9,666 nt of DNA from Burkholderiales bacterium (GTDB lineage: Bacteria > Pseudomonadota > Gammaproteobacteria > Burkholderiales > Usitatibacteraceae): the NCBI GenBank assembly GCA_014378085.1, contig JACMOJ010000093.1:1-9666 (forward strand). The letters run 5' to 3'. Shown here piece after piece: positions 1 to 6,569 of this stretch; the stretch's first letter is position 1, and each line of letters begins with the position of its first letter. Both the position numbers and the translations under genes were made by a program. Under the pieces are notes generated by a model. The model did no database searches, had not been told where the DNA came from, and worked only from the letters and a program-made list of their open reading frames with translations.

Positions 1-1
1 G

Positions 2-814
2 ATTTGGCACGAAGCGCCATATGCAGTGGGTGCTAATTTGGTCAAGGCGCTCGAAGCGCTGCAAGCGCAACAGTACGACGCGTTTGAAACGATGGTGGCG
101 AAGTTTCAACATACTTCAATGCGCATCAAGCATTCGATGGTGCCGGTCGTCTCGGCGGTTGATGGCATGGCGCTGGGTGGCGGTTGTGAGTTTGTGATGC
201 ACTCCAACAAAGTGGTCGCCTCCATTGAGAGCTACATCGGTTTGGTTGAGGCCGGTGTCGGATTGCTACCCGCAGGCGCTGGCTGCAAAGAACTCGCGTT
301 GCGGGCTGCGCTAAACGCCGGGGTTGGCAACAGCGGCGGCGACGTGATGCCGATGTTGCAGAAAGCATTCACCCGCATCGCGATGGGCGAAGTTTCCAAG
401 AGCGGCGAACACGCGAAGGAAATGGGTTATTTGCGCGATTCCGATCGTATCGTCTTCAACAAAGACGAGCTGCTTTATGTGGCGCTTACTGAAGCCCGCG
501 CGATGGCCGAAGCAGGCTGGCGTCCGGCATTGCCCGCCGCACCGTTCCCCGTCGCCGGCTATACCGGTGTCGCGACGCTGAAGATGATGCTGATCAACAT
601 GAAGGAGGGCGGCTTCATTTCGGAGCATGATTACGAAGTGTCGTCGCGTATTGCCGAAGTGCTGTGCGGCGGCATGGTTGAGCCGGGCTCGCTGGTTGAT
701 GAGAAGTGGATGATCGATTTAGAACGGAAACACTTTATGGCCCTTGCCAAGATGCCGAAGACGCAAGAGCGCATTGCGTTTATGTTGAAAAATGGTAAGC
801 CACTACGAAACTAA
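2..814 (+). CDS. FadN-type 3-hydroxyacyl-CoA dehydrogenase/enoyl-CoA hydratase, C-terminal hydratase part (5' truncated by window)
   Basis: The reading frame is open from base 2, so the gene begins upstream of the window; the GTG at 26 is an internal codon, not a start. About 270 residues are visible, ending in TAA at 812-814. They form a crotonase (enoyl-CoA hydratase) domain: the oxyanion-hole loop AVGANL lies at the very start, then GMALGGGCEF with the first catalytic-type Glu, then YIGLVEAGVGLLPAG with the second. Both acidic residues expected of an active hydratase are therefore present. The long alpha-helical tail, ending LKNGKPLRN, matches the FadN/YusL layout, in which the NAD-binding 3-hydroxyacyl-CoA dehydrogenase comes first and the hydratase last, the reverse of E. 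coli FadB. The role is hydration of 2-enoyl-CoA and oxidation of 3-hydroxyacyl-CoA in cytoplasmic beta-oxidation. A thiolase two genes downstream supports this. The dehydrogenase half is inferred from the family and cannot be seen here. Confidence 0.9.
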   Translation: MWHEAPYAVGANLVKALEALQAQQYDAFETMVAKFQHTSMRIKHSMVPVVSAVDGMALGGGCEFVMHSNKVVASIESYIGLVEAGVGLLPAGAGCKELALRAALNAGVGNSGGDVMPMLQKAFTRIAMGEVSKSGEHAKEMGYLRDSDRIVFNKDELLYVALTEARAMAEAGWRPALPAAPFPVAGYTGVATLKMMLINMKEGGFISEHDYEVSSRIAEVLCGGMVEPGSLVDEKWMIDLERKHFMALAKMPKTQERIAFMLKNGKPLRN

Positions 815-836
815 CCTGTCCTTACTACGCTCGCTT

Positions 837-841
837 GGAGG
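837..841 (+). promoter_or_regulatory. Ribosome binding site fixing the start of the 219-residue membrane protein
   Basis: GGAGG lies 7 nt before the ATG at 849. The longer frame from an ATG at 792 would overlap the upstream gene by 23 nt and has no comparable Shine-Dalgarno sequence, so 849 is preferred. Confidence 0.75.
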
Positions 842-848
842 TGTTTAC

Positions 849-1508
849 ATGACAACCGAAAATTTGATTGGTGTTTCAGATAAAGAACCGATGTTGTCGC
901 AGGCGAAGCGCCACCGGCAGGAATTTCTCGTTTCAGTGGCAAATTGGAAGAACCAAAAAACGCCACCGGCATTGAAAATGGCCTTCATAGGCGCAGCCTT
1001 CGGCCTCATCGTCGGCTGGGTGGCGGGGATGATTCAGGGAACGATGGATGGACATTACATGGCATCGCGGCTTTCGAATTCTGTCTACGCTGCTGTCCTT
1101 AAAAACAGCGCTAGTGGTCATGAATACGCATCGCAACACATGCTGGCCAATGTGGCGGATGGCGAAGTCAGGCAGTACGTGGCGTCGGGCTCATCCACCA
1201 TTGGGCAGCAAATGCGGGAAATGGTATCGGTCTGGTACTGGATCAATCGCGGCCAGCAAGAGCCCAACAGACAGAGGTTGGTTGTACTTGCAGAAGCCCG
1301 GCTGAACTTGCCGCCGCCATCCAAGGAAACATTGTTGCAGCTAGAAGCCCTAAATCGCCAGGGACTGCTTCTGCAATTGGCAGATGGGTACGAACGGCAG
1401 GCGCACGATTATTCAGCACTACTCGGAAGGCCGGTTACCGCGGTGCAACTGGTAAGTGATGCCGTCCTGCGGGGGAATCTGCCTGAGCAGGTTGGCCGAC
1501 AGAACTAA
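849..1508 (+). CDS. Unrecognised single-pass membrane protein with glycine zipper, inside beta-oxidation operon
   Basis: I do not recognise this 219-residue protein. The start at 849 is chosen for its strong GGAGG site. Residues 1-43 are hydrophilic and rich in Lys, Arg and His (K20, R21, H22, R23, K34, K37, K43). Residues 44-62 form one hydrophobic segment, followed by about 155 soluble residues with no signal-peptidase site. By the positive-inside rule the N-terminus is cytoplasmic and the C-terminal part is periplasmic. The membrane segment carries Gly at 48, 52, 56, 60 and 64, a perfect GxxxG ladder typical of tightly packed helix oligomers. The C-terminal part is helical-looking (SKETLLQLEALNRQGLLLQL), with two Trp in VSVWYWINRG. 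It sits 34 nt after the hydratase gene and 21 nt before the thiolase gene, so it is very likely co-transcribed with them. It could be a membrane anchor for beta-oxidation enzymes or an unrelated passenger; function is unknown. Confidence 0.8.
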   Translation: MTTENLIGVSDKEPMLSQAKRHRQEFLVSVANWKNQKTPPALKMAFIGAAFGLIVGWVAGMIQGTMDGHYMASRLSNSVYAAVLKNSASGHEYASQHMLANVADGEVRQYVASGSSTIGQQMREMVSVWYWINRGQQEPNRQRLVVLAEARLNLPPPSKETLLQLEALNRQGLLLQLADGYERQAHDYSALLGRPVTAVQLVSDAVLRGNLPEQVGRQN

Positions 1509-1529
1509 TTCGTAACTCAAGGAAAACTC

Positions 1530-2729
1530 ATGACCAAACAAATTCAAGATGCCTATATCGTTGCCGCCGTTCGCACCCCTGTTGGCAAAGCGCCGCGTGG
1601 CATGTTTAAGAACGTCCGCCCGGACGATATGCTGGCGCACGTGTTGAAACATGTCATTGCCAAAGTGCCGGGCCTCGACCCGCATGACATCGGCGATGTG
1701 ATTGTCGGCTGTGCCATGCCAGAGGGCGAGCAGGGCATGAATGTGGCACGTATCGGCGTGTTACTGGCCGGATTGCCGGACAGCGTACCGGCGGTCACCA
1801 TCAATCGTTTTTGCGCCTCTGGCGTGCAAGCCGTCAGCATGGCGGCTGATCGTATCCGTTGTGGCGACGACGATGTTGTGATCGCGGCAGGCACCGAGAG
1901 CATGTCGATGGTACCGATGATGGGTAACAAGATTGCGTTAAATCAAAACGTGTTTGCCAATAATGAACACATCGGCATTGCGTACGGCATGGGCATCACC
2001 GCAGAGAACGTGGCGAACCAATGGAAGGTAACTCGCGAGGAGCAGGATCAATTTGCGGTCGCGTCGCATCAAAAAGCGTCAAAGGCGATTGCGGAAGGAT
2101 TGTTTCGCGAAGAGATCGCGCCGTATGAGATCGACACCGCGTCGCCAGATCTTGCGACTGGCGACATTAAGCATAAAAAGAAAACGGCGGAGAACGATGA
2201 GGGCCCGCGCCCCGATTCCTCAATGGAGTCGCTAGGCAAATTGCGCACGGTATTCGCCGCGCGAGGCAGCGTGACCGCCGGCAATTCGTCACAGATGTCA
2301 GACGGGGCGGGTGCCGTCATTCTGATGAGTGAACGCGCACTAAAAAAATACAACATCACACCGCTGGCGAAATTCCATTCGTTTGCCGTCGCGGGTGTTC
2401 CGCCAGAAATCATGGGCATTGGTCCAATCAAAGCGATCCCCAAAGTATTGAAGCAGGCGGGGGTGCATCAAGACGATCTCGGCTGGATTGAGTTAAACGA
2501 AGCGTTCGCCGCGCAAGCGCTGGCGGTGATAAAAGACTTGGGGCTGAATCCGGAGAAGGTCAATCCACAGGGTGGTGCCATTGCGTTGGGCCACCCGCTC
2601 GGCGCAACCGGTGCGCTCCGCACCGCAACGCTGGTACACGGCATGCGCCGCACTAAACAAAAGTGGGGCATGGTGACGATGTGTATTGGGACGGGTATGG
2701 GTGCCGCAGGATTGTTCGAGGCGCTTTAG
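1530..2729 (+). CDS. fadA: Acetyl-CoA C-acyltransferase (beta-oxidation thiolase)
   Basis: This is a complete 399-residue thiolase, the normal length for the family. It cleaves 3-ketoacyl-CoA with CoA to give acetyl-CoA and a shortened acyl-CoA, the last step of the beta-oxidation cycle, in the cytoplasm. The nucleophilic Cys is C95 in NRFCASG. The second catalytic block GHPLGATGA supplies H355, and CIGTGMGAAG supplies the acid/base C385. The loop GNSSQMSDGAGA and the segment WIELNEAFAAQA are also typical. All key residues are intact. AAGGAA at 1519-1524 precedes the ATG by 5 nt. It is the last gene of the run that starts with the FadN-type hydratase, 21 nt after the membrane-protein gene. 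Biosynthetic acetoacetyl-CoA thiolases share these motifs, but the N-terminal RTPVGKAPRGMFKNVRPDD block and the neighbours favour a degradative acyl-CoA thiolase. Chain-length preference cannot be read from sequence, and the symbol is a family-level name. Confidence 0.92.
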   Translation: MTKQIQDAYIVAAVRTPVGKAPRGMFKNVRPDDMLAHVLKHVIAKVPGLDPHDIGDVIVGCAMPEGEQGMNVARIGVLLAGLPDSVPAVTINRFCASGVQAVSMAADRIRCGDDDVVIAAGTESMSMVPMMGNKIALNQNVFANNEHIGIAYGMGITAENVANQWKVTREEQDQFAVASHQKASKAIAEGLFREEIAPYEIDTASPDLATGDIKHKKKTAENDEGPRPDSSMESLGKLRTVFAARGSVTAGNSSQMSDGAGAVILMSERALKKYNITPLAKFHSFAVAGVPPEIMGIGPIKAIPKVLKQAGVHQDDLGWIELNEAFAAQALAVIKDLGLNPEKVNPQGGAIALGHPLGATGALRTATLVHGMRRTKQKWGMVTMCIGTGMGAAGLFEAL

Positions 2730-2740
2730 AAACGTTAGGT

Positions 2741-2800
2741 CCGGCAACAACCGTCCGCAACCGGCACCGACCGGCACCGACCGGCAACAATCGGCACCAA
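2741..2800. repeat. Degenerate 10-bp tandem repeat, six units
   Basis: Six consecutive decamers fit the consensus CCGGCAMCRA: CCGGCAACAA, CCGTCCGCAA, CCGGCACCGA twice, CCGGCAACAA, TCGGCACCAA. The array starts 11 nt after the thiolase stop codon. The unit length is close to one DNA helical turn. It has no inverted symmetry and no spacers, so it is not a CRISPR array or a REP/BIME element. Confidence 0.85.
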
Positions 2801-2821
2801 CGCACGCTCGCCTCTTTTCAA

Positions 2822-2866
2822 AAATGTTGCGGCGCAATAGATTTTTGTTGATACAAATGTTGTGGC
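2822..2866. repeat. Direct repeat pair AAATGTTGYGGC spaced 33 bp
   Basis: AAATGTTGCGGC at 2822-2833 and AAATGTTGTGGC at 2855-2866 differ at one base of twelve. Their start-to-start distance is 33 bp, about three helical turns, so both copies face the same side of the DNA. This resembles a paired regulator site, but no regulator is identified in the window. Confidence 0.5.
2825..2846 (+). terminator. Weak hairpin plus T-tract downstream of thiolase gene
   Basis: TGTTGC (2825-2830) can pair with GCAATA (2834-2839), with one G-U pair and a 3-nt loop, followed by T at 2842-2846. The 6-bp stem is short and poor in GC, and it overlaps the first copy of the 33-bp-spaced repeat. It is the only intrinsic-terminator-like structure seen after the beta-oxidation genes, but it may be chance. 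Confidence 0.25.
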
Positions 2867-2999
2867 TATCGGCCTGTGAAATTGGTGCGCTGCCGCATGA
2901 AAACTGTGCCGTTTGCGTGCGGGAAAACAACACTTGTTGCGCACTTTTGCGGTAGAGTCCGTCGCAATAGGTCGGGCGCATTTTTGGTGTGCGTGATAA

Positions 3000-3027
3000 G
3001 TGCGAAGTGCGACGTGCGAAGTGCGCT
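3000..3027. repeat. Four tandem heptamers of GTGCGAA type
   Basis: GTGCGAA, GTGCGAC, GTGCGAA and GTGCGCT follow one another without gaps. Seen another way, the 12-mer GTGCGAAGTGCG occurs at 3000-3011 and again at 3014-3025. The array ends 61 nt before the DUF1302 start codon, within the likely 5' leader or promoter zone. Confidence 0.8.
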
Positions 3028-3088
3028 GTTCGATACATGTGCCCGATCACAAAAATTTATTTCATGAATCCGCCGAGGAGAATAAGCG

Positions 3089-5056
3089 ATGTCAATGTCT
3101 CAACCACAACGCACCCGCGTCCGTTTTGTCGCCCCCACGCTCAAATTGTCTGCGCTCGCAGTTGGTCTTGCACTGGCTGGTGCGGCGAGCGCGGAACAAT
3201 TCAAATTTGACAACGGCCTGACGGGTAGCTTTGACTCCACCTTCTCATACGGTTTGTCGATCCGCACGCAGGATCCTTCGAGAGATTTGATCGGCATCGC
3301 CAACGGTGGTACCTCGCGCTCGGTGAACGAAGACGACGGCGCACGCAACTACAAGAAAAATCAGCCGTTCGCGAATGTGCTTAAGGGCACTCATGAGTTA
3401 TCTGCCAAGTGGGAAGACTGGGGCCTGTTGCTCCGCGGCACCTACTTCACCGATTTCACCAATCGCAACAAATCTGAACTCGGCCCGATCGCAAGACAGC
3501 GCATGGGTAACGATGCCCGCATGCTCGATGCTTTTATTTTTAAGGGCTTCGATGTCTACGGAAAAAATTTGCGCCTGCGCCTCGGCAATCAGGTGATCTC
3601 GTGGGGCGAATCCACCTTCATTCCAAACAGCATCAACTCCATCAACGCCGTGGACTTGGTCAAACTGCGCACGCCTGGCTCGGAGCTTAAAGAAGCGTTC
3701 CTGCCAACCGCAAGTATTTGGGCTTCGATGGAATTGACCAAAAACGCCAGCATGGAAGCGTTTGTGCAGTTCAACCATGACAAGACCAAACTCGACCCGC
3801 GCGGTTCGTATTGGAGCAATAACGACTTTGCGTCCGACGACTCGACTCAGGTATTTGTCGGGTTTGGCCGTCGTGGCGATTTGACGCGTCAGGCACCATT
3901 AAACCCGGTCGCGCTGGCCACGCCGGGCGCTGGTGGTATTGCGCAGGCACTGTATGGACCATTCAGCCCGGCTGCGCAAGTCTGGGCGCCACGTGGCAAC
4001 GACGTTCCACCATCTGACAGCGGCCAGTACGGAATAGCGCTGCGCTACTTGGCACCAGCCTTCAACAACACGGAGTTCGGTCTCTATTACCTTAACTACC
4101 ACAGCCGCATTCCACTCTTCTCCGGCGTCAAAGGAACGGTGACCTCTGTCCTGACTGGTGGTCCGTTGGGTGCCGCAACCGGCCAAACCGGCACGGCGAC
4201 CTACTTTGCCGAGTATCCAGAGAACATCCGTTTGTACGGCTTCAGCTTCAACACACAAGGCCCCGCTGGTATCGCGTTGCAAGGTGAGTACTCGTACAGA
4301 CCAAATCAACCAATCCAATATTCAACCCCTGAATTGTTATTGGCCGCACTTGGCGCGCCTAACCTCATCACGGGTTTTGAGACCATTCCTGGAACCGTGA
4401 GCGCATCACTCCCGTTTGGTGCGTCGCGCGCCGGTCTCGTGCCTAACGGCACGTTCCAGCGTGGCTGGGACCGCACCAAAATGAGCCAGATGCAAATGAC
4501 GGCGACCAAATCGATCCCGTCTATTTTTGCGGCTGAGCAGTTGGTGATGGTCGGTGAATTTGGCTACACGAAGTACCACGGATTGCGTCAAGACGTGAAG
4601 TACAACGGTCCTGGCGTGTTCCTGCCCGCAACCTTGCAAGGTGCAATCGCGACGTCAGCGGGCTCGGTGCAAAACGAAGGCTTTATTACTGAGTCATCGT
4701 ATGGTTATCGTTTAGTCGGCCGCTTGGAATACGCGAACGCCTTCATGGGGGCGAACTTCGCGCCGCGTGTTGCGTTCAACCACGACATCAAGGGTGTTTC
4801 GCAAACCTTCAACGAGGGTGTGAAATCGTTTTCGATTGGTGCCAACATGGACTACCAGCGCAAACTGAGCGTCGATCTTTCTTGGACCAGCTACTTCGGT
4901 GGTCGCACCTATTGCGGCACCGATACGGTTGTCAACCCGGCCGCGCAGGGCGCGTTGGTTGCGCAGACCGCGCTGCAAGGTGCGTCGTCCTGTTCGTCGG
5001 CCAACCCAATAAAAGATCGTGACTTTGTCTCACTGGTAGTGTCCTACTCGTTCTAA
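3089..5056 (+). CDS. DUF1302 family outer-membrane beta-barrel protein
   Basis: This 655-residue protein belongs to the DUF1302 family. GAGGAGA at 3075-3081 lies 7 nt before the ATG at 3089; an alternative ATG sits two codons later. Residues 1-35 form a signal peptide (basic RTRVRF, then hydrophobic core, then GAASA), with likely cleavage before E36. The mature chain has many short alternating aromatic/polar strands (for example LYGFSFNTQG, GIALQGEYSYRP, FGLYYLNYHS) and ends in VSLVVSYSF. The C-terminal Phe with alternating hydrophobics is the outer-membrane assembly signal read by the BAM complex. The segment LRLRLGNQVISWGES is a typical DUF1302 block. The only two cysteines, C609 and C635, lie between the last strands. 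Family members are found beside DUF1329, Ycf48-like and RND genes, as here, and are thought to act in envelope passage of hydrophobic compounds. The substrate is unknown. Family assignment is secure; the porin-like function is inferred. Confidence 0.9.
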   Translation: MSMSQPQRTRVRFVAPTLKLSALAVGLALAGAASAEQFKFDNGLTGSFDSTFSYGLSIRTQDPSRDLIGIANGGTSRSVNEDDGARNYKKNQPFANVLKGTHELSAKWEDWGLLLRGTYFTDFTNRNKSELGPIARQRMGNDARMLDAFIFKGFDVYGKNLRLRLGNQVISWGESTFIPNSINSINAVDLVKLRTPGSELKEAFLPTASIWASMELTKNASMEAFVQFNHDKTKLDPRGSYWSNNDFASDDSTQVFVGFGRRGDLTRQAPLNPVALATPGAGGIAQALYGPFSPAAQVWAPRGNDVPPSDSGQYGIALRYLAPAFNNTEFGLYYLNYHSRIPLFSGVKGTVTSVLTGGPLGAATGQTGTATYFAEYPENIRLYGFSFNTQGPAGIALQGEYSYRPNQPIQYSTPELLLAALGAPNLITGFETIPGTVSASLPFGASRAGLVPNGTFQRGWDRTKMSQMQMTATKSIPSIFAAEQLVMVGEFGYTKYHGLRQDVKYNGPGVFLPATLQGAIATSAGSVQNEGFITESSYGYRLVGRLEYANAFMGANFAPRVAFNHDIKGVSQTFNEGVKSFSIGANMDYQRKLSVDLSWTSYFGGRTYCGTDTVVNPAAQGALVAQTALQGASSCSSANPIKDRDFVSLVVSYSF

Positions 5057-5068
5057 CTGTTTGAAGCA

Positions 5069-5094
5069 ACCAGCGCCGCGCAGGGGGTGCTGGT
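5069..5094 (+). other. Intercistronic hairpin after DUF1302 gene
   Basis: ACCAGCGCC (5069-5077) pairs with GGTGCTGGT (5086-5094) with one G-U pair and an 8-nt loop. It begins 13 nt after the DUF1302 stop codon. No T-tract follows, so it is more like an mRNA 3'-end-protecting or processing hairpin than an intrinsic terminator. It could let the barrel mRNA accumulate relative to downstream genes. Confidence 0.4.
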
Positions 5095-5115
5095 AGTCGC
5101 CTTATAGCTCGCACC

Positions 5116-5146
5116 TTGACGCGCTAAAGGCAGTGCAAGTTTTAAA
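5116..5146 (+). promoter_or_regulatory. Possible sigma-70 promoter before DUF1329 gene
   Basis: TTGACG at 5116-5121 matches five of six -35 bases. The best -10 candidates are TTTTAA (18-bp spacer) or TTTAAA (19-bp spacer, 5141-5146), both imperfect and widely spaced. If real, it would start an internal transcript about 20 nt before the DUF1329 start codon. This is weak evidence. Confidence 0.25.
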
Positions 5147-5157
5147 CCAATAATTCT

Positions 5158-5162
5158 GGAGG
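5158..5162 (+). promoter_or_regulatory. Ribosome binding site that selects the third of three in-frame ATG codons
   Basis: GGAGG is followed directly by ATGATGATG (5163-5171). The first ATG has zero spacing, the second 3 nt and the third 6 nt. Normal Shine-Dalgarno geometry therefore favours the ATG at 5169. Confidence 0.7.
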
Positions 5163-5168
5163 ATGATG

Positions 5169-6542
5169 ATGAAAGCGAAACAACTCGCGGTAGTACTGTC
5201 GGCGAGCTTGTCCGTGTTGGCGATGTCAAACGTCGCTCACGCACAACTTGCCGCAGCCGATGTAGCTAAGCTCGGCACGACTCTCACGCCAATGGGCGCT
5301 GACAAGGGCGCAAATGCGGCGGGCACAATCCCGGCGTGGGATGGTGGCTTAACAAAGGTGCCGGCTGGCGTGACGTTTAAGGCGGCTGGTTACTATCCTG
5401 ATCCATTTCCAAATGACAAGCCACTGTTCACCATCAACGCGGCGAACATGGACAAGTACAAAGACAATCTCACGCCAGGCCAAATGGCGATGTTGAAGCA
5501 GTACCCGAACTATAAGTTGCCGGTATACCAAACCCGTCGTACCGCAGCCTATCCGGAGGGTAGCTACAAAGAAACCAAAGAGTGCGCGGCTAAGGCCAAA
5601 CTGGCCACTGGTGGCAATGGTGTGACAGGTTGTACCGGGGGCACACCGTTCCCGATTCCAAAGACGGGTCTGGAAGCCATTTGGAACCACATCCTTCACT
5701 ACAAGGGCGATACCTTTGCGATGCATTGGTCACAAGCGGCGGTTACCGCGTCGGGCGACTATGCGTTGGTGAAGTTTGAGTATGAGTACGATCTGGCGTA
5801 TGGCAACCTCTCCAAGCAAGTCGCACAACGTGAGCCAAACCTGATCCTGAATTACCTGCAAGAAGTTACCGCGCCGGCGCGTCTGGCGGGGCAAATCTTG
5901 TTGGTCAAGGACACCGTCGACCAAGCCAAAGAGCCGCGCTCTGCTTGGACGTATAACCCAGGTCAGCGGCGTGTACGCTTGGCACCAAACGTGGCCTATG
6001 ACAACCCCGGCACGGCCGCCGACGGCTTGCGCACCAACGATGACTTCGGCATGTACAACGGTGCCACTGACCGTTACGACTGGACGCTGGTGGGCAAAAA
6101 GGAGATGTACATTCCGTATAATTCCTACCGCCTGACAGATCCGAAAGTTAAGTACGCCGATCTGCTTCGCCCAGGCCACATCAACCAAGACCTCACCCGT
6201 TATGGGCTGCATCGCGTGTGGGTGGTTGACGCGAAATTGAAGGCTGGCACGTCACACATCTACTCGCGTCGCACCTTCTATATTGATGAAGACAGCTGGA
6301 ACGTCATCATGGTCGACAAGTATGATGGTCGCGGTCAACTGTGGCGTTTTGCTGAACTACATAGCGAAAACTGGTATGACGTGCCAATGTGGTTTGGCAC
6401 CATCGAGGTCCACCACGATCTCCAATCGCGTCGTTATATCGCGATGGGTCTGCGTTCCGAAGAAAGCAAAATCTTCCAGCCAATCAAACGTAGTGCGGCA
6501 GACTACACACCGCAAGCGCTGCGTGGAGCCGGCACACGCTAG
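5169..6542 (+). CDS. DUF1329 family periplasmic protein
   Basis: From the ATG at 5169 this is a 457-residue DUF1329 protein (459 from the first ATG at 5163). Residues 1-25 are a clear signal peptide ending NVAHA, with cleavage expected before Q26. There is no lipobox Cys, so the mature protein is soluble in the periplasm or peripheral to the outer membrane. Family hallmarks are the early block LTPMGADKGANAAGTIPAW, TGCTGGTPFPIP in the middle, and the aromatic C-terminal stretch WYDVPMWFGTIEVHHD. C139 and C155 are the pair usually seen in this family and could form a disulfide. I recall DUF1329 being grouped with LolA/LolB-like lipid-carrier folds, which would suit a hydrophobic-ligand shuttle; this is from memory and not tested. 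It follows the DUF1302 gene by 112 nt, the standard arrangement for this pair. A hairpin terminator-like element follows its stop codon. Confidence 0.9.
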   Translation: MKAKQLAVVLSASLSVLAMSNVAHAQLAAADVAKLGTTLTPMGADKGANAAGTIPAWDGGLTKVPAGVTFKAAGYYPDPFPNDKPLFTINAANMDKYKDNLTPGQMAMLKQYPNYKLPVYQTRRTAAYPEGSYKETKECAAKAKLATGGNGVTGCTGGTPFPIPKTGLEAIWNHILHYKGDTFAMHWSQAAVTASGDYALVKFEYEYDLAYGNLSKQVAQREPNLILNYLQEVTAPARLAGQILLVKDTVDQAKEPRSAWTYNPGQRRVRLAPNVAYDNPGTAADGLRTNDDFGMYNGATDRYDWTLVGKKEMYIPYNSYRLTDPKVKYADLLRPGHINQDLTRYGLHRVWVVDAKLKAGTSHIYSRRTFYIDEDSWNVIMVDKYDGRGQLWRFAELHSENWYDVPMWFGTIEVHHDLQSRRYIAMGLRSEESKIFQPIKRSAADYTPQALRGAGTR

Positions 6543-6569
6543 GTCTGGCGCTAGCAGTAATGCATGACG

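Larger units (their letters stand above)
2730..3088. other. 359-nt intergenic region between beta-oxidation operon and DUF1302 gene cluster
   Basis: No convincing gene is present on either strand; the short frames here lack ribosome sites and protein-like composition. In order it contains six 10-bp tandem units, a weak hairpin with T-tract, a 33-bp-spaced direct repeat, two 5-bp-arm dyads (TTTGT-N4-ACAAA at 2844-2857 and AACAA-N3-TTGTT at 2926-2938), and four heptamers. The TTGTT/AACAA half-site type recurs several times. No clean sigma-70 or sigma-54 promoter could be picked by eye, yet this is the obvious place for the promoter and control of the downstream cluster. Confidence 0.6.

Noticed and set aside
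26..28. GTG at 26 as the start of the first gene
   Set aside because: The frame is open to the window edge, and the residues before it (EAPYA) continue the conserved oxyanion-loop region, so the gene is truncated and not starting here.
80..96. CGTTT-N-AAACG palindrome resembling a fatty-acid regulator site
   Set aside because: It is inside coding sequence and its arms are in the opposite orientation to the GAAAC...GTTTC type of PsrA-like sites.
792..848. Upstream ATG start for the 219-residue membrane protein
   Set aside because: It would overlap the hydratase gene and lacks a ribosome site, whereas the ATG at 849 has GGAGG at ideal spacing.
2741..3027. Tandem repeats considered as a CRISPR array or plasmid-type iteron origin
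   Set aside because: The units are 7 and 10 bp and contiguous, without spacers. No cas genes, replication gene, DnaA-box cluster or partition gene is present.
2493..3050. Minus-strand open frame of 185 codons spanning the thiolase end and the intergenic gap
   Set aside because: It overlaps the conserved thiolase C-terminus and runs through the tandem repeats, giving a low-complexity product with no credible start site.
2827..3061. Several sigma-70-like hexamer pairs (for example TTGCGG with ATACAA, TTCGAT with TTTATT) as the DUF1302 promoter
   Set aside because: Spacing or -10 match is poor in each case; none stands out from chance.
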